In this document: positions 28,316 to 54,800 of the stretch, piece by piece | How the letters are laid out: each line of letters opens with the position of its first letter | Position numbering within the stretch: the first letter of the stretch is position 1 | DNA from: Mesostigma viride | Taxonomy: Eukaryota > Streptophyta > Mesostigmatophyceae > Mesostigmatales > Mesostigmataceae | Reading direction: 5' to 3' | Length of the DNA: 64,000 nt | Assembly: GCA_009746045.1 (NCBI GenBank) | Contig: RPFO01000164.1 | Location: forward strand, 2,745,606-2,809,605 | The notes under the pieces: generated by a model | Databases searched by the model: none | What the model was told of the DNA's origin: nothing | What the model saw: the letters and a program-made list of their open reading frames with translations, nothing else | Program-made: the position numbers and the translations under genes

Positions 28316-29833
28316 CTGTAAAAAATGACGAACAGGCCATTGCATGTGTAGTCAATTTTCGCAATAGGGGTGGCGAGCCCTTAATCGTAATAACGGGCGA
28401 ACGACGCTGCATATGCCAGATTGGAAAAGCGAAACATTATCAGGCGCGCAACATGCCTGGTAGGCGGACTATTTTCTTCTGCTTAGAACGCGCTCCCAAT
28501 CCCGGCTTGGCGGCTTCTACCCAGTGACGAAAGAATAATGGTCTCGACGTATGTAAAATTCTTTCTATGGCCTAACAGGAGAATATGCCCAGCGGCTTCT
28601 ACCCATTGACGAAAGCAAAATGGTCTCGACGTATGTAAAATTCTCTCTATGGCCTAACAGGAGAATATGCCCAGCGGAAGTTCGGCATCCCAGCTGGAAC
28701 TGTCAAAACCACAAAATGCGTCCCGTGACACCGACCCCTACGAGCGAGCTACCTATGTAATCAACATGCGACACGTCCGGTTCCGGTGCGACAGTCAGCA
28801 ATGCATAGGAACCTGAGAAGCCGCCTCAAGTCCAACCGGTTTCTCCGGGCATTCAGGACAGCAAACCGAGATCAGCCACGGACTATCTCTCCCGGTCGTA
28901 CTAGTTAGTACAGTGAAACGCAGTGACGGAGCAATCAATAACCGAGGTAGTAAGACACTGTTACGTAACCGTCGTAGGAATGGATTGACTAACTGACGGA
29001 CACAGGTTAAGGCCGTTCTCTGCCGCGTGCGTCCGGGCGTGAATTTCAATTTCGGATTCCGGAATCTGCGAGCCAACTGCCGAAATAATGCCAATCACCT
29101 GTAACTTGCAAGGCAACTCGCTGGCAATTATTAGCATGAATAGCATCAGAAACGCGAGGATGCCTGATGCCTCGTCAGAAGGCATCACAAAATTAGCATC
29201 AGAAAGCCATACTGTAACTCTGTAATAGGCGCTGGCATTATTAGCCTCGTCAGAACTCAGAAGCGAGAAGGCAATAATTATGTCAAACTGTAGCATCAGA
29301 GGGATCAAATCGATCAGATTAGCAATCAAAGCCGGAAGCAGGCCGGAAGGTAAAGATGCACCTCTGTGAGGGTCTGAAGTGAAGGGGGACCCGAGGTGAG
29401 GTCAGCCACCGATGCCGGAACTTAGCGCCGTGCGCGGCTGCGGCGCCTAGGCCGTATGGGAAACTGGAGAGCTTATTCTGCGTGCCGGCACTAAACAACA
29501 TCGGACTACCAGGGACTACCTACATCCCCAGACTTGCATGATACAGTAGCACAGCACAGTAAAACCACGTCGAGCAAAAATAGGAACGAGCAGGAACTGA
29601 TTACAAACCGTGTCGTACATCCTCCATTATTGGATGGCAGATCGGCCATGGCTGTTTTTATACATGCACAAAAATCTTGAGAGCTAGCCGTGATGCGTAT
29701 GAGCTGTCGAAATTATTTGGCAGTTTGTCCAATATGAGCCAGCGGCGCGCTGTAGCTCGGCGGAAATGCTACCCATACAGTGAATTTTCTCCGGTGGTGC
29801 TACTCGTTACCGCCTAAGGCAATCTGACCAGAA
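28316..29833. promoter_or_regulatory. Divergent region between the triphosphatase gene and CCDC39
   Basis: It must hold the missing first exon of the minus-strand gene and the promoters of both genes. A direct duplication of about 82 bp lies at 28511-28592 and 28593-28674 (shared GGCTTCTACCCA..GACGAAAG and ATGGTCTCGACGTATGTAAA). No LINE or SINE sequence is recognised. Confidence 0.5.
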
Positions 29834-43498
<13,665 letters not shown>

Positions 43499-43894
43499 GG
43501 CCCGGCGGGGAGCGGCGCATGTGCCGCTGGTTGTGGGTGATGATGCTTGATCTGGTTGCTGGATGCAGTGGCTATAAAATGGAATGCCACCAATTGTGAA
43601 AGCTTTTTGACTTCCTGTCTGCCAACTATGTGTCTCTGACCTTAAAGAAAATCATGAGGTGTAGCGATGTTGCACCTGATTACACGTCAAGTATCATCAG
43701 TTGGGGATGGGAAAGCAGAGGCCGATCCCGCAGCAATCCATGCCAGTGCTCAGCTGTGTGCATTTGTATACTGCTGTTGTCTAGCTTCCAGCATGCGCTG
43801 GCTAACTTACGATTTAGGACCGGTATCATTATTTGCTGAACAAATGCAGCCATCCTTCGCATCCCATGCATGGCAACAGGGCATTTCCATCACC
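43499..43894. other. CCDC39 3' flank, nothing else recognised
   Basis: The probable 3' UTR of CCDC39; a short low-information stretch before the LINE cluster. Confidence 0.5.
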
Positions 43895-44063
43895 CTAAGT
43901 AAGTAAGTACTTGCGTGCCATGCGCATGGGCATTAATTAATTAATTAGGAACATAACTCCGTTAGGAGTGCATGTAGGATGCCACGGAGTACTATGCTAA
44001 TCTCATTAGAAAAATTATGACACGTACTTGTTACAAATATCGTCTGCACATCATGCCCCAACC

Positions 44064-45475
44064 ATATAGTCACTTGGAAGAAGATGATGGATCGACAAGG
44101 CCAAGTGGTCCCAGGTCATAGAGGACAACGAGCCCCTAGCTCCCTGTGGGGAAGCGCCCACGGGAGGCACGCCAGACAGCTCCCCTAGGGTAGCGTGATG
44201 CTGTTTAGATAGATGTTTGTAGTTAGTGATGCTGTTAGATAGATGTTGTAGGTAGCTGATGTAGATAGATTAGACCGGTAGGACTGTTTGCACCCATCCA
44301 TCCATCCATCCATCCATCCATCCATCCATCCATCCATCCATCCATCCATCCATCCATCCATCCATCCATCCATCCATCCATCCATCCATCCATCCATCCA
44401 TCCATCCATCCATCCATCCATCCATCCATCCATCCATCCATCCATCCATCCATCCATCCATCCATCCATCCATCCATCCATCCATCCATCCATCCATCCA
44501 TCCATCCATCCATCCATCCATCCATCCATCCATCCATCCATCCATCCATCCATCCATCCATCCATCCATCCATCCATCCATCCATCCATCCATCCATCCA
44601 TCCATCCATCCATCCATCCATCCATCCATCCATCCATCCATCCATCCATCCATCCATCCATCCATCCATCCATCCATCCATCCATCCATCCATCCATCCA
44701 TCCATCCATCCATCCATCCATCCATCCATCCATCCATCCATCCATCCATCCATCCATCCATCCATCCATCCATCCATCCATCCATCCATCCATCCATCCA
44801 TCCATCCATCCATCCATCCATCCATCCATCCATCCATCCATCCATCCATCCATCCATCCATCCATCCATCCATCCATCCATCCATCCATCCATCCATCCA
44901 TCCATCCATCCATCCATCCATCCATCCATCCATCCATCCATCCATCCATCCATCCATCCATCCATCCATCCATCCATCCATCCATCCATCCATCCATCCA
45001 TCCATCCATCCATCCATCCATCCATCCATCCATCCATCCATCCATCCATCCATCCATCCATCCATCCATCCATCCATCCATCCATCCATCCATCCATCCA
45101 TCCATCCATCCATCCATCCATCCATCCATCCATCCATCCATCCATCCATCCATCCATCCATCCATCCATCCATCCATCCATCCATCCATCCATCCATCCA
45201 TCCATCCATCCATCCATCCATCCATCCATCCATCCATCCATCCATCCATCCATCCATCCATCCATCCATCCATCCATCCATCCATCCATCCATCCATCCA
45301 TCCATCCATCCATCCATCCATCCATCCATCCATCCATCCATCCATCCATCCATCCATCCATCCATCCATCCATCCATCCATCCATCCATCCATCCATCCA
45401 TCGGGGTTAATGCTCCGTGACTCCCCAACTGGAGCACGAGTCTAATTAATTAATTAATTAATATATATAGTCACT
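44064..45475 (+). mobile_element. LINE-A 3' end with expanded ATCC repeat, flanked by 11-bp TSD
   Basis: ATATAGTCACT flanks the insert at 44064-44074 and 45465-45475. The insert begins TTGGAAGAAGATGATGGA, matching LINE-Y at about 10066, includes the same GATAGATGTAG 3' UTR, then about 277 ATCC units where LINE-Y has four, then the same stem-loop and TTAA tail. Confidence 0.92.
44296..45402. repeat. (ATCC)n array, about 277 units, inside the LINE-A 3' UTR
   Basis: An uninterrupted 1107-bp tetranucleotide array. The MDGW and PSIH repeat frames across it are readings of the repeat, not genes. Confidence 0.97.
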
Positions 45476-45599
45476 AGAGGGGTCGCTATAATTCTCATCT
45501 GAGCTGTCCTCTACTGTAATGGCTGACGAGGCGGTAGTGTAGCGGCTATATAATAACCTCAGGGGCAATAACCTCCACCTGAGTCAATCCAAGCGTTCA

Positions 45600-46203
45600 A
45601 TGCAGCAGTAAGATATAGAAACCGTTGTGGGCCCCGCCGGGGGGCTTGAGTGAATACCGATGCATGGGCCCTGCCGGGGGGCTTAAGACGGGCCAACCAG
45701 GTAGACACCTCCTCCTATATGGCAGGGTCCCCTTGTCCCATCGCAACCCACTGGCAAACTTGCGCGCGCCGGGCACCGGCGCGGCGCGACCCGGACCTAT
45801 GTGACACAACTGCTTGAAGATGCAGGGCTTCTGGGACTATCCGTACTCCGCGCCCGCATGATTGACAAGGAGAAATGGGCTGCCATCTGCGATAAGCACC
45901 TTCCCGAGGGGTATGCTCCTGTCCTCTCCCCACGGGCCCCGCGGCCCGTTGCGCTAGCCAGGGTAGAAGTCCGCAGGTGGAGGTTATTGGTCCTGAGGAT
46001 AGCCGCTACACTACCGCCTCGTCTGCCATTACAGTAGAGGACAGCTCGGATGAGGATTACATCCCCATCTAGTGCTTAACGGTTGGGGGATGATGCAGAC
46101 GATATTTGTTTAAACTTTTGTGTAATTATTTTTCTAATGAGATTAGCATAGTACTCCGTGGCATGCCTTTGCGCATGACACGCAAGTACTTACTTACTTA
46201 CTA
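45600..46203 (+). mobile_element. LINE-C 3' fragment, plus strand, forming an inverted pair with the copy at 43895-45600
   Basis: A decayed ORF2 C-terminus (RANQVDTSSY near 45693; QLLEDAGLLGLSVLRARMID near 45808) and 3' UTR end in an ACTT tail at about 46190-46203. About 46000-46075 is the inverted complement of 45476-45551, extending to about 45590/45960. The two tails face outward. Confidence 0.8.
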
Positions 46204-46280
46204 AGATAGAAACGGTTCATGCGGATGTGGGGCATATGAGTTGAAGATGTATGTCCCTACACAGGATATCGGCGCGTGCC

Positions 46281-46487
46281 AGCTAGCATTAAAATTATAT
46301 TAAATTATAACAAGGCTACACATTATTTCAATGCACTGCAAGGCTACACATTTCCATCACCATTCATATATAATTCATCATCCTGAATTAACGACTCGAA
46401 CACGCGGACAAGATAACGGCAGGCTCGAGCTACCATGGTCTGGATTCTCCCGATTTCTGGCCTGGGCATGCGCTGGTTGTCTCCTTG
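46281..46487 (-). mobile_element. SINE-like copy, minus strand, with LINE-B-type tail
   Basis: It starts at CAAGGAGACAACC (complement of 46475-46487). The body contains GTGTTCGAGTCG, and its 3' end reads TTGTTATAATTTAATATAAT, nearly the same as the LINE-B tail ATGTTATAATTTAATTTAAT at 22511. An internal ~30-bp stretch near the 3' end is duplicated. Confidence 0.78.
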
Positions 46488-46493
46488 ATATCA

Positions 46494-46868
46494 TGCCTCC
46501 GTTGGGAGATCATGTAGCACATATTCCTTGATGGATGGGTGGAGTGGAGGAAGCCGCGTAATCTATCTAACCTAACTCTAGAAGCTATCTAGTCGAGAAA
46601 ATCCTAACTACACTACTCAGCAAAACGCCCCTTCCTCTTAGGGGGGGGTGGCTTGCCCAGGGGGGCTTGCGTGTGAGCCTTGACAATCTTCTGCCACCGC
46701 GTCTTGTTCTGCATGGCAGTCCAAAGAAGGGAGAGAGAGTAGATGCGGTGTTCAAACTGGGCTGGGACCACTAGCTAGGTCGGCCAGCAACATCTGGATG
46801 TAGTTCATGGCAGGTTTACCTAGCTTCTTGGAAATGTCCTTGGGGCCACGCCAGGTCAAAATATGCCA
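46494..46868 (-). mobile_element. LINE-B 3' fragment, minus strand
   Basis: The terminal stem-loop (46498-46510 region) and 3' UTR, then the end of ORF2, match the complement of 22130-22500 (shared GCATGGCAGTCCAAAGA and GTTCAAACTGGGCTGGGACC). Strongly 5'-truncated. Confidence 0.85.
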
Positions 46869-46982
46869 GCTAGGATATCAATTTGTATTTACGGTACTGG
46901 CCTATTAATTCAGTATACGCACGAGTGATCCAGTATGACATTAGTGCGGGCGCATGTGCATGCATCAACAACTAGATTATAT

Positions 46983-47013
46983 CAAGGAGACAACCAGCGC
47001 AGGCCAGAAATGA
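46983..47013 (+). mobile_element. 31-bp SINE-like 5' fragment
   Basis: It reads CAAGGAGACAACCAGCGCAG and GCCAGAAAT, the first 31 bp of the SINE-like family, then unrelated AT-rich sequence. Confidence 0.65.
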
Positions 47014-47329
47014 TATATACCCGCGTCGAGATCCAGCTAGGACTTCTAGCTAGGGAGTAGCTGGCTTGCCATGACACCAAGTCTGTAAGCTAGATCGAAT
47101 TCGATCTAGCGTGCGTAAATCGCATGCATGGATGGAGCTTCAAATGCACATTCATTATAGATCTCAATGCGTGCTTGGCTTTTGCAAAATTTTTAATTAT
47201 AAAGTTAATAATGCACACACGGGCTCGCCGCCGGGGTTGGAATCAAGCAGCAGATATCGAGACGTACACGCCCTAGTGCCGGTGCAGGGAGTTGCGGAGC
47301 ACAATAATACCATGTACTACTATTAAATT
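47014..47329. other. Short gap, nothing recognised
   Basis: AT-rich spacer between LINE-B fragments, without gene signals. Confidence 0.4.
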
Positions 47330-48010
47330 AAATTAAATTAAATTATAACATGCCTCCGTGGGGGGGTCATGTAGCACATATTTCATGATGGATGGGGTGG
47401 AGGAAGCCGCGTGATCGAACTATCCTAACTCTATCTAGAAAATCCTAACTACACTACTCATCAAAACGCCTCCTCCGCTTGGGGGGAGGTGGCTTGCCCA
47501 CAGGGTCGGGCGTGTGCGCCTTGACAATCTTCTTCCACCGCGTCTTGTCCTGCATGGCAGTCCAAAGACGGGAGAGAGAGTGGATGCGGTGCTCAAACTG
47601 GGCTGGGACCACTAGGTCGTCCAGCAACATCTGAACGTAGTTGGTGACAGGTTTTGTCTACCCTTTTGGGAATGTCCGCGGGGCCAGGCCAGGTCAGAAT
47701 GTGCCGCCCCGGCTGTCCAAGCCGCTGGGGGCCGGCCAGACCAAGGGTGGTGTCGACCTGGCTGGTGCGGGCGAGGTGTCCTACAAATGCTATCCTACGC
47801 TGCCTAATCTCGTCCGAAACACGAGGCATGCCATGATACAAAGACTCTGATGACGGACGCTCGGAAAAACCTACGTTAAGGACCTGCCGGAGCATCCTGT
47901 AAACTGTGCCGTCGAGCCGAGCTGCCAGTTTGGGTGGGAGGGTCCACGCCTCGGCGCCATACGTGAGCACCGTGAGGACGAGGACCTTGGTGAAATGTGC
48001 TACCATAAGG
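47330..48010 (-). mobile_element. LINE-B 3' fragment with open reverse-transcriptase C-terminal region, minus strand
   Basis: The minus frame ending at 47593 codes VLVLTVLTYGAEAWTLPPKL, then VGFSERPSSESLYHGMPRVS and RQRRIAFVGHLARTSQVDTT, closely similar to LINE-B at 21840-22110. The 3' UTR and the stem-loop with ATTTAATTTAA tail lie at 47330-47385. The 5' part of the element is absent. Confidence 0.9.
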
Positions 48011-48289
48011 CGTGGGGTTAGAAACTTAAGCGTGCTGAGGCTAGCAACTGCCAGCGGCGAACACTACTACTATTAGAATGCATTGTAACTGCATACATCC
48101 CTGTACGTTTGTTGCACAACGCAGTGTAAGAAGATTTGGCGACTAATATTAGTACTATTATCCGAATTTTAATTATTTGTTTGGAATTTCGGCATAACGA
48201 GAGTGGTCAGAGACTCCCCTCTTCCCTCACGCCTGAAGCTGCAAGCCACAGCTGCCGTCAACGTTCTACTCTACAGCTGTAGTAAACAC

Positions 48290-48660
48290 TAATAGGGCAG
48301 CTTGATCATGCATTTGCACAACAAGACAAACGGGCGATGGCGGGCGGGCTCGCGGCCCCCCACCGAAACTCTATTCTGAGTTGCTCGGTTGCTGCCATGG
48401 ACGATGATGCGAGCCTGCTCCACGTGGGGAGGGCGCATTGGCCTCTACAACACGTTGCCACATCACCTTGTCCTGCATCTCTCTCCAAACAAAGGAGAGG
48501 CCTATATCTCCCATGTCTGAGTCTAGCTAGCTGTTCACGAAATGTGTGTGTCCCGCGCTAGCCGCTGGGCGCTCGAGATCCGGGCCTAAGGCCTTCCCAG
48601 GTAAGGAGGTGCCGGCCGGGCTGGGCAGGTCCATAGTTGGTATCATGCTTCGTCTGGGGA
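48290..48660 (-). mobile_element. Diverged LINE 3' fragment, minus strand
   Basis: Text such as CTTGTCCTGCAT near 48466 and the complement of CCTGCCCAGCCCGGCCGGC near 48610-48630 match LINE 3' ORF2/UTR regions elsewhere in the window, but are more diverged. About 200 bp on each side hold nothing recognised. Confidence 0.55.
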
Positions 48661-48882
48661 ATGTGTGCAGTTAATTAGGAGAACTGTAACGCGAAAAAAT
48701 GCGTTATCTGCGTCTCATCTCGAGTTAAGCAGCACAGCATACTTCAGAACCATGGGCAACGCCCTTGGGAGCGCCGTACCCCTTCATTCAACAAGTGACG
48801 AACTGCCATGCTGATTGTACTGCCCATGGGCCAGGTATTGATATCCCCACGAGTCACCCTGCGGCAATTGATAAGTCGGTGT

Positions 48883-51800
48883 TTATAAAAAATAAGTATC
48901 TACGTAATGGTCGTTGCCAGGGTGCGATTGGCTGCCCCCCTGGCTCCACTGACCCCCATACACTGGCCCCATACCCTGCCCTGCGCCCAATGACGGCCCA
49001 CCACTTGGCGGCGGCTGGCCATCCATCCAGCGGCCATACCCAGGCTGCTGCCCGCTCCACGCCGGTGGCTCTCGCCCCATGCCACCATGCCCTCCTTTGC
49101 CAATCGGGGCAGCATGGCCAGACGAGCCATACATCGCTGTGCCATAGGGATTATTACCAGCCTGCCAACGCACAGGCCCAGACAACCCCTGCCAGGATGC
49201 CTCCCTGCCCACGCCCATGTCATGCCCCAGGCGGGACGCAGGGTATGCCTGCTCGATACGGCCACCCAGGCCTCTTGCTTGTCCATAAGGGCTCAAGCCA
49301 TACGCTTCGCTCCCAGGCTGGACATTATAGCTGTCCCCTCGGCCCATCGATCCACTACCCGCTGGCACAGAAACCGCAGCAGGCATGGCGATGTGTGCGG
49401 CCCCATAGCCCCTCTGCAGCTGCTCTGCCGATCCCCCATGCCCCATCCACGCGCCTGCAGTGCCACTCATGTCCTTGTGGGGTAGGGCATGTGCGGTGGC
49501 AGCGCCCCAAGCGCTATCCCCCCGCCCTGCGTGCTGGTTCTGGTAACCAAGCTGCTCCAGGGCACTGGCATACCCAACCTCATGAGCCCCGGTATAGGTA
49601 CCCATAGACATTGCTCCCGCAGGATCTGCCGTCCCTCCAACCGCCATCAAGCCTGCCAGAATGTCATTGATGTCACTATCCGGCGCAGCGCCCTGAGCGA
49701 CAGCAGCATTATTGCCTTGAGCGACAACGCCATTGCTCCCCGGTTGTGGGGTGCCAGAATTACTCTCCTGGCTCACCCGCAGGAGAAGCGCCAACTGGGC
49801 ACACTCCTGCGCGGTTAACTCCACCCTGTCCTCGCCCATGCTGCCATCTGGCACTCTGATGGAATGCGATGGCAACGCTCCATCCAAAACATACCCATCC
49901 CCCGCCTCCACGCGCGCTCTCTTCCCCCCGCCCGCCACCGCATCCCCATCCCTGTCCACCCACCCTTCCGCCCTCTTGCCGCATGGCGCCCTCTCGGCCT
50001 CAAACGCCGCATCATCATATTCGATCATCTCCACTTGGACCAGACCAGGGCCACAATCCACCAATAGGGGCTCTGTGGGGGCATCCAACGCCACCAACGG
50101 CCCATCCTTGCCGCTGCACCGCCGCCACGCCGGCCACCCCGTGCCGGACGCCAGAGCCCAAGTGCCGTCCCAAGCGCCCTCCCGCGTCCATGCCTCCTCG
50201 CTGTTGCCCACTGGTGGCGTGGGAGGCTCCCCAAGGTCGTCAATGATGGGGGGAGGACACCAGGGGACGTGGGGAGAAGCGTGCCCCGTCGAGGGCCCAT
50301 TTGTGCTAGTACCATTATGGCTATTATTGGTAACAACATATCTGGAGGCGCGCTCTCCACAGGTGGTATCGTCGCCACCGCCGTCAACCGCTGCGCATGG
50401 AATCTCTCCATCCAAGCCCATGCCCAAGCCGTTGCCAGGGATGCCAGCGGCCACAGATGATGACCTGGCTGCACCCACGCTGCTATCGTGGGGGGCACTC
50501 GCCCGGTTGACTGCCGACAAAGAGGGCTGCGCGGCTGGCTTTCCTGCAGACAAACACAACCCTGACGTCACTGCTGCGGTTGCTGTTGCTGCTGCTGCTG
50601 TTGCGGCCGTTGTTGCTGTCAACCCGGAAGGGACCGCACCTGACCGCACCTCGCGCGGGCGCCGCAGGTCCGCAGAACCCTCTGTGTGCCCCTCATCCCA
50701 CCACCCCGCCGGCTTCTTCTCTCCTCCCTGTGCACCCCCTGGGATGCCTTGTCCCTGTTCCCCCCCCACCGTCCCGCCACCTGTCTCCCACTCCGCCTCG
50801 CCTACGGCCATCAGCGTGCGGCTGCCAGCACCAGCACCAGAGGCGGTAGCACCAGCCGCGGTGGCTGACAGTGATGATGATGATGATGACGGCGGCGCCA
50901 CATCCATCTCGCGGAGCAGCGCCGCCAACCGCTCCTTCCCCTTGGCCTTGAGAATGTCAATCGAGGATATTACTTGGGGCGAGGACCGTTCGCCCGCGCC
51001 CGTGCCGCCCCCGCCTGTGGCTGCAGAGCCAACCCCATTGAGCCGCACGCGCGCCCCCTTGTGCGCACTCGCCAGCCGCGCGTCTTCATCGATCAGCTGG
51101 AGCCCGCGCTGGCGCTTGCTGGTCCCCACGCGCTGGCTGCTGGTGACGCCACCCGCCCTGGCCTGCCACTTGGCTGCGTCTGGAGGCACAACATCCAATG
51201 GAACCCCCTTGTCGATCGGACCTGCTGGTGTGATAGTCGCAGTAATGCCATCGGACTTGGCCGCACCGACCTCGGCCGCACCTCCGCCTGCTGTCCCACA
51301 CAACATTTGCGTTGCGTCGGCTGCCGTCGCTGCTGGATGGGGCACTGTCAACAAACCTATAGCGGCATCATTCCGCGCTGACCCTCCCTCCCTCCGCAGC
51401 CGATGGCTTGCACCAGCGGCCGCTGCCGTTGCAGGCGACAGCAACTCTGCAGCGCCACCTCTGCTGCAGCCTGGTTCCCCACGGGTTGGCCCCTTAGACC
51501 CGCCACCCTCACGCGCCGCACCAACAGACGGCTGCTGTAGTGGAGCCGACTTCTGGCCAGAGGAGAACGGCGCCCTAAGGCTGGCCCCCGCAGTAGACGT
51601 GGCTTTTTCCTCTTCTTCCTCTTCCTCCACATCCCACCAGGCCGATGCTGTCGACAAGACCGCATCCGCACCCTGTGCACCGTCCGGCCCCTGTCTGCCG
51701 TCACCGCCAAGCTCCCCACCCGCGGATATTTCCGCTGCCGTCCGCCCCCTGCCGGCGCACCTTGATGGCAAACCACCGTCCCAGGAGGCAGCGGTCCCCG

Positions 51801-54800
51801 CATGGGCTGGAGCAGCTTGCATACCTCCCTGGGGGGACACGGCGGTGGGTACCAGGGTCCGTGTCGACGCCTTGTCTGTTGACGTCAGGGGCGCTGCTGA
51901 TGTCATGGGCGCGGTAGCTCCTGTCACTGCTGGTGTAGCCGTTACACCCACTGCTGCCGTTGTTTTGGCCGCTACCGTCTCAAGCGTCTCGTTCCCCCCC
52001 CCATTGCCCTTGGACTCCCCCATACTGCCGGCTCCCCCCCCAAAGCCCACTCCCCCCGCAGTGCCTTTAGCCCCTATCAAGCCCGCACCCCCAACTGGGC
52101 CTTTCCTCGATGTGACCCCAGACACTTTGGGGACCTCCGTCCCGCGGATAATGGCCAGCAATGCCGAGAACTCCGCCGATGTCGCCGAGGGGGCAAACAT
52201 GCTGTCTCGGTTGGGCGCCGCCTTGCCCGCGCCGCTGGACTGTGCCGCCTGGGTCCCTGGGAGAGGCCGCACGTACGCCGACGGTTTCTGCTGGCCCCCG
52301 CTCCCCCCCGCCCCTTGCTGTTCCTTCTTCACCTCCTTCTCGCCGACGCCCTTGTTCAACACATACACACTGCCGCCGCCAGTGCCGACCGGATGCTGCT
52401 CCCCACCGGATGTCACGGGACCTGACGGCGCTCTGGCAGCCGCCCCCTCGGCGGGAGTTGGCACGCCATGGACCACCTCCCACTGCGGTGTCATCGTTGT
52501 CGTTGTCCCTATGGCGCCCGCCACAGATGACCGATTGGAAGCGGTCGCAGTCGGGACGCTGCGGTCTCCGTTACCGCTGCCAGGGAGGCGGGGCCCGGCC
52601 ACTGCGGAGGGCAGGACCCCCCCACCTGTTTCACCGGTGCCGGTCCTACTACCGACACCCGTCACCATGCCGCTGCCCCCAGGCAGTCTAGCCGATGCGA
52701 GCTCTGATTGCGCCCGCTGCTCCAACTGCTGCTGCTGTGATGAAAGGGGAGTCAGTGGGCCAGCACCAGCACCAGCACCAGCACCAGCACCAGCACCAGC
52801 ACCAGCACCAGCACCAGCACCAGCACCAGCACCAGCACCAGCACCAGCACCAGCACCAGCACCAGCACCAGCACCAGCACCAGCACCAGCACCAGCACCA
52901 GCACCAGCACCAGCACCAGCACCAGCACCAGCACCAGCACCAGCACCAGCACCAGCACCAGCACCAGCACCAGCACCAGCACCAGCACCAGAATCAGCAC
53001 CAGCGCCAGCACCAGCACTGGCACTAGTATCGACACCAACGGATGCACCTGTGGCGGGACCTGTGACGCGTGCCAGAAGCGGCTTCCAGATGGCCCACAG
53101 CTTCTTGGCCTCCGTCGCGATCCACGGCACACGATACCCCCTCAACCCGACAAGTGTGCGGCAGATGTGGCACCCCTCCAGGTCCTCCCGCGTTGCCACC
53201 GCCGTGCTGGCCAACAGAGACCGCTGGATAGCTCGAATCAGCGAGCTGTGGCCACCCGCCGCCGCGCCCTTGAGCCAGGCGTCCAGTAGGGAGAGCAGCC
53301 CGTTGGAGAGCAGCCGGCGCAGGAACCGGCGGCTGCGCACGCGGCCGATGGCCGATGCGATCACCTGGCGGCCCACGAGGGTCGACTCAGCCCTCGCGTA
53401 GCCCATCACGGCGGCCACCTCGGCACGGCTGCCTGTACCCGTGCCCTTGCTGCTATCCGCGACGATGATCCCTTCGAGCGCGTCCTCCATCGCATGCACG
53501 CGCTCGACCATGGCGGCGTCAATGCTGGACGGACCCGAGGCGCCGGTGGACCCTTTTGCCCCACCTACCCCTCCTACTCCCCATCCTCCTACTCCCCCCC
53601 TCCCACCGGCCAGGCCTGGCGCGGCCACCCCCCCCTGGGGCGGCGCGCGCCGTCGGCCGCGCTGTACCCGATGGACCATCTCCTTCGCACGGTCCCGTTG
53701 CGCTGCAAATAGCTCGTGCACGGTGGCGGGCGGCAGCTTGCAGCACTTGGCCAGCTCGTCCACCTCTGCGGATGTCAGCAGGTCCTGCAGACCATACGCC
53801 TCCGTCAGCTCCACCATCGCTGCGGGGGAGAGCAATTTCTCCCGCGCGGTGGCGCCTCCACTGCTGGCATCCACGGTGGCTGCTTGGGCTCCGGACGGTA
53901 TGAGCAGCGATGATGGACCCCCAGTCTGGCCCGAGGGTCCTCCACCCGTCCTGGCCGCGCCCGCCTGGGTCCCTGGTGCCGCGTCCGTGCCACACGTGAT
54001 GCTGGCGCCTGCACCGCCGTCCCGCAGGGATGCTGCCTCACCTGGCCACGACCCTGGCCCATCGACCCCATGGGCAGGCTCGCCATCCTCCCCCTCACCC
54101 TTGCCACTAGCGGCCGTCACGCGTGCACGCTTCCCTGGGAGTGCCCCGACCTCCCCCCCTCCTGTGGCGTGCAGCATAAACGCAGCCTCCATCTCCTCCC
54201 TCAGCGGGTGGCCCCCCCCCGTGAGCTCCTGCTGCGTGAGCGCCAGGGAGGCCAGCTGGGACACCTGGCGCGTGAACAGCGAGCGTTGTTCGGCCAGCCG
54301 CACGCACATGTCTGCTGCCACCCGCGCCGCCCATGCGTGCGCCTGCTCCCGGGCCTCGGCCCGTGCCTGGGCGCGCGCACGCAGCTTGTCAGGCGGGGGA
54401 GCGGGCATGCGGGCTGACCCGGCACGACGGGAGCGCTCGAGGGCCAACCCAGCCCCCAGTTGCAGCTGCTGTAGGTAGTGGGGGTCATGTGCTGGACCCG
54501 CTGTGGCCCCGTCCCTGCCTTCCACTTTCACGCCCTCTTTGATGGCTGTTTCTTGCATGACTGCCTCTTTAACAATCCCTTCCTTTGTGACAACCCCTTC
54601 ATCCTCAGTCGCCTCCCCCTGGAAGATAATGTCATCGTCCACAACCACGAATTCATCGCCCCCCATGTCATCGGGAACAGCCTCCGCTGTGCAGTCATCG
54701 GCCTTGTCATCATGACCCGGACCGGCAGAGAAAGCCACGTGATGTCCGTAAGTTTTTGGCAGCCGTTGGGGTACTTTGACGTTGCCCCCCTCGTCGCTAT

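Larger units (their letters stand above)
43895..45600 (-). mobile_element. LINE-C 3' fragment, minus strand, interrupted by LINE-A and by a ~45-bp LINE end
   Basis: On the minus strand the tail (ACTTACTTACTT, at 43901-43914) and the text CTAATGAGATTAGCATAGTA match the 3' end of the plus-strand LINE-C copy at 46130-46203. The match resumes at 45476-45600 after the LINE-A insertion. A short piece at about 43935-43980 (CTCCTAACGGAG stem-loop plus TTAA tail, minus strand) is a solo LINE end inserted in this arm. Confidence 0.75.

Noticed and set aside
28795-29501. Minus-strand open frames of 60-122 residues upstream of CCDC39
   Set aside because: No recognisable domain and no splice logic linking them to the triphosphatase gene; left as unresolved promoter or 5' sequence.
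44185-45445. MDGW and PSIH repeat proteins of 375-402 residues on both strands
   Set aside because: Only the ATCC array inside a truncated LINE 3' UTR; no coding context.
52695-53132. QHQHQH and VLVLVL repeat frames
   Set aside because: Alternative frames of the coding GCACCA repeat in the LD-like gene.
49733-53401. 1222-residue plus-strand open frame opposite the LD-like gene
   Set aside because: A shadow of the GC-rich minus-strand gene; it has no recognisable domain, while the minus strand carries conserved LD blocks.
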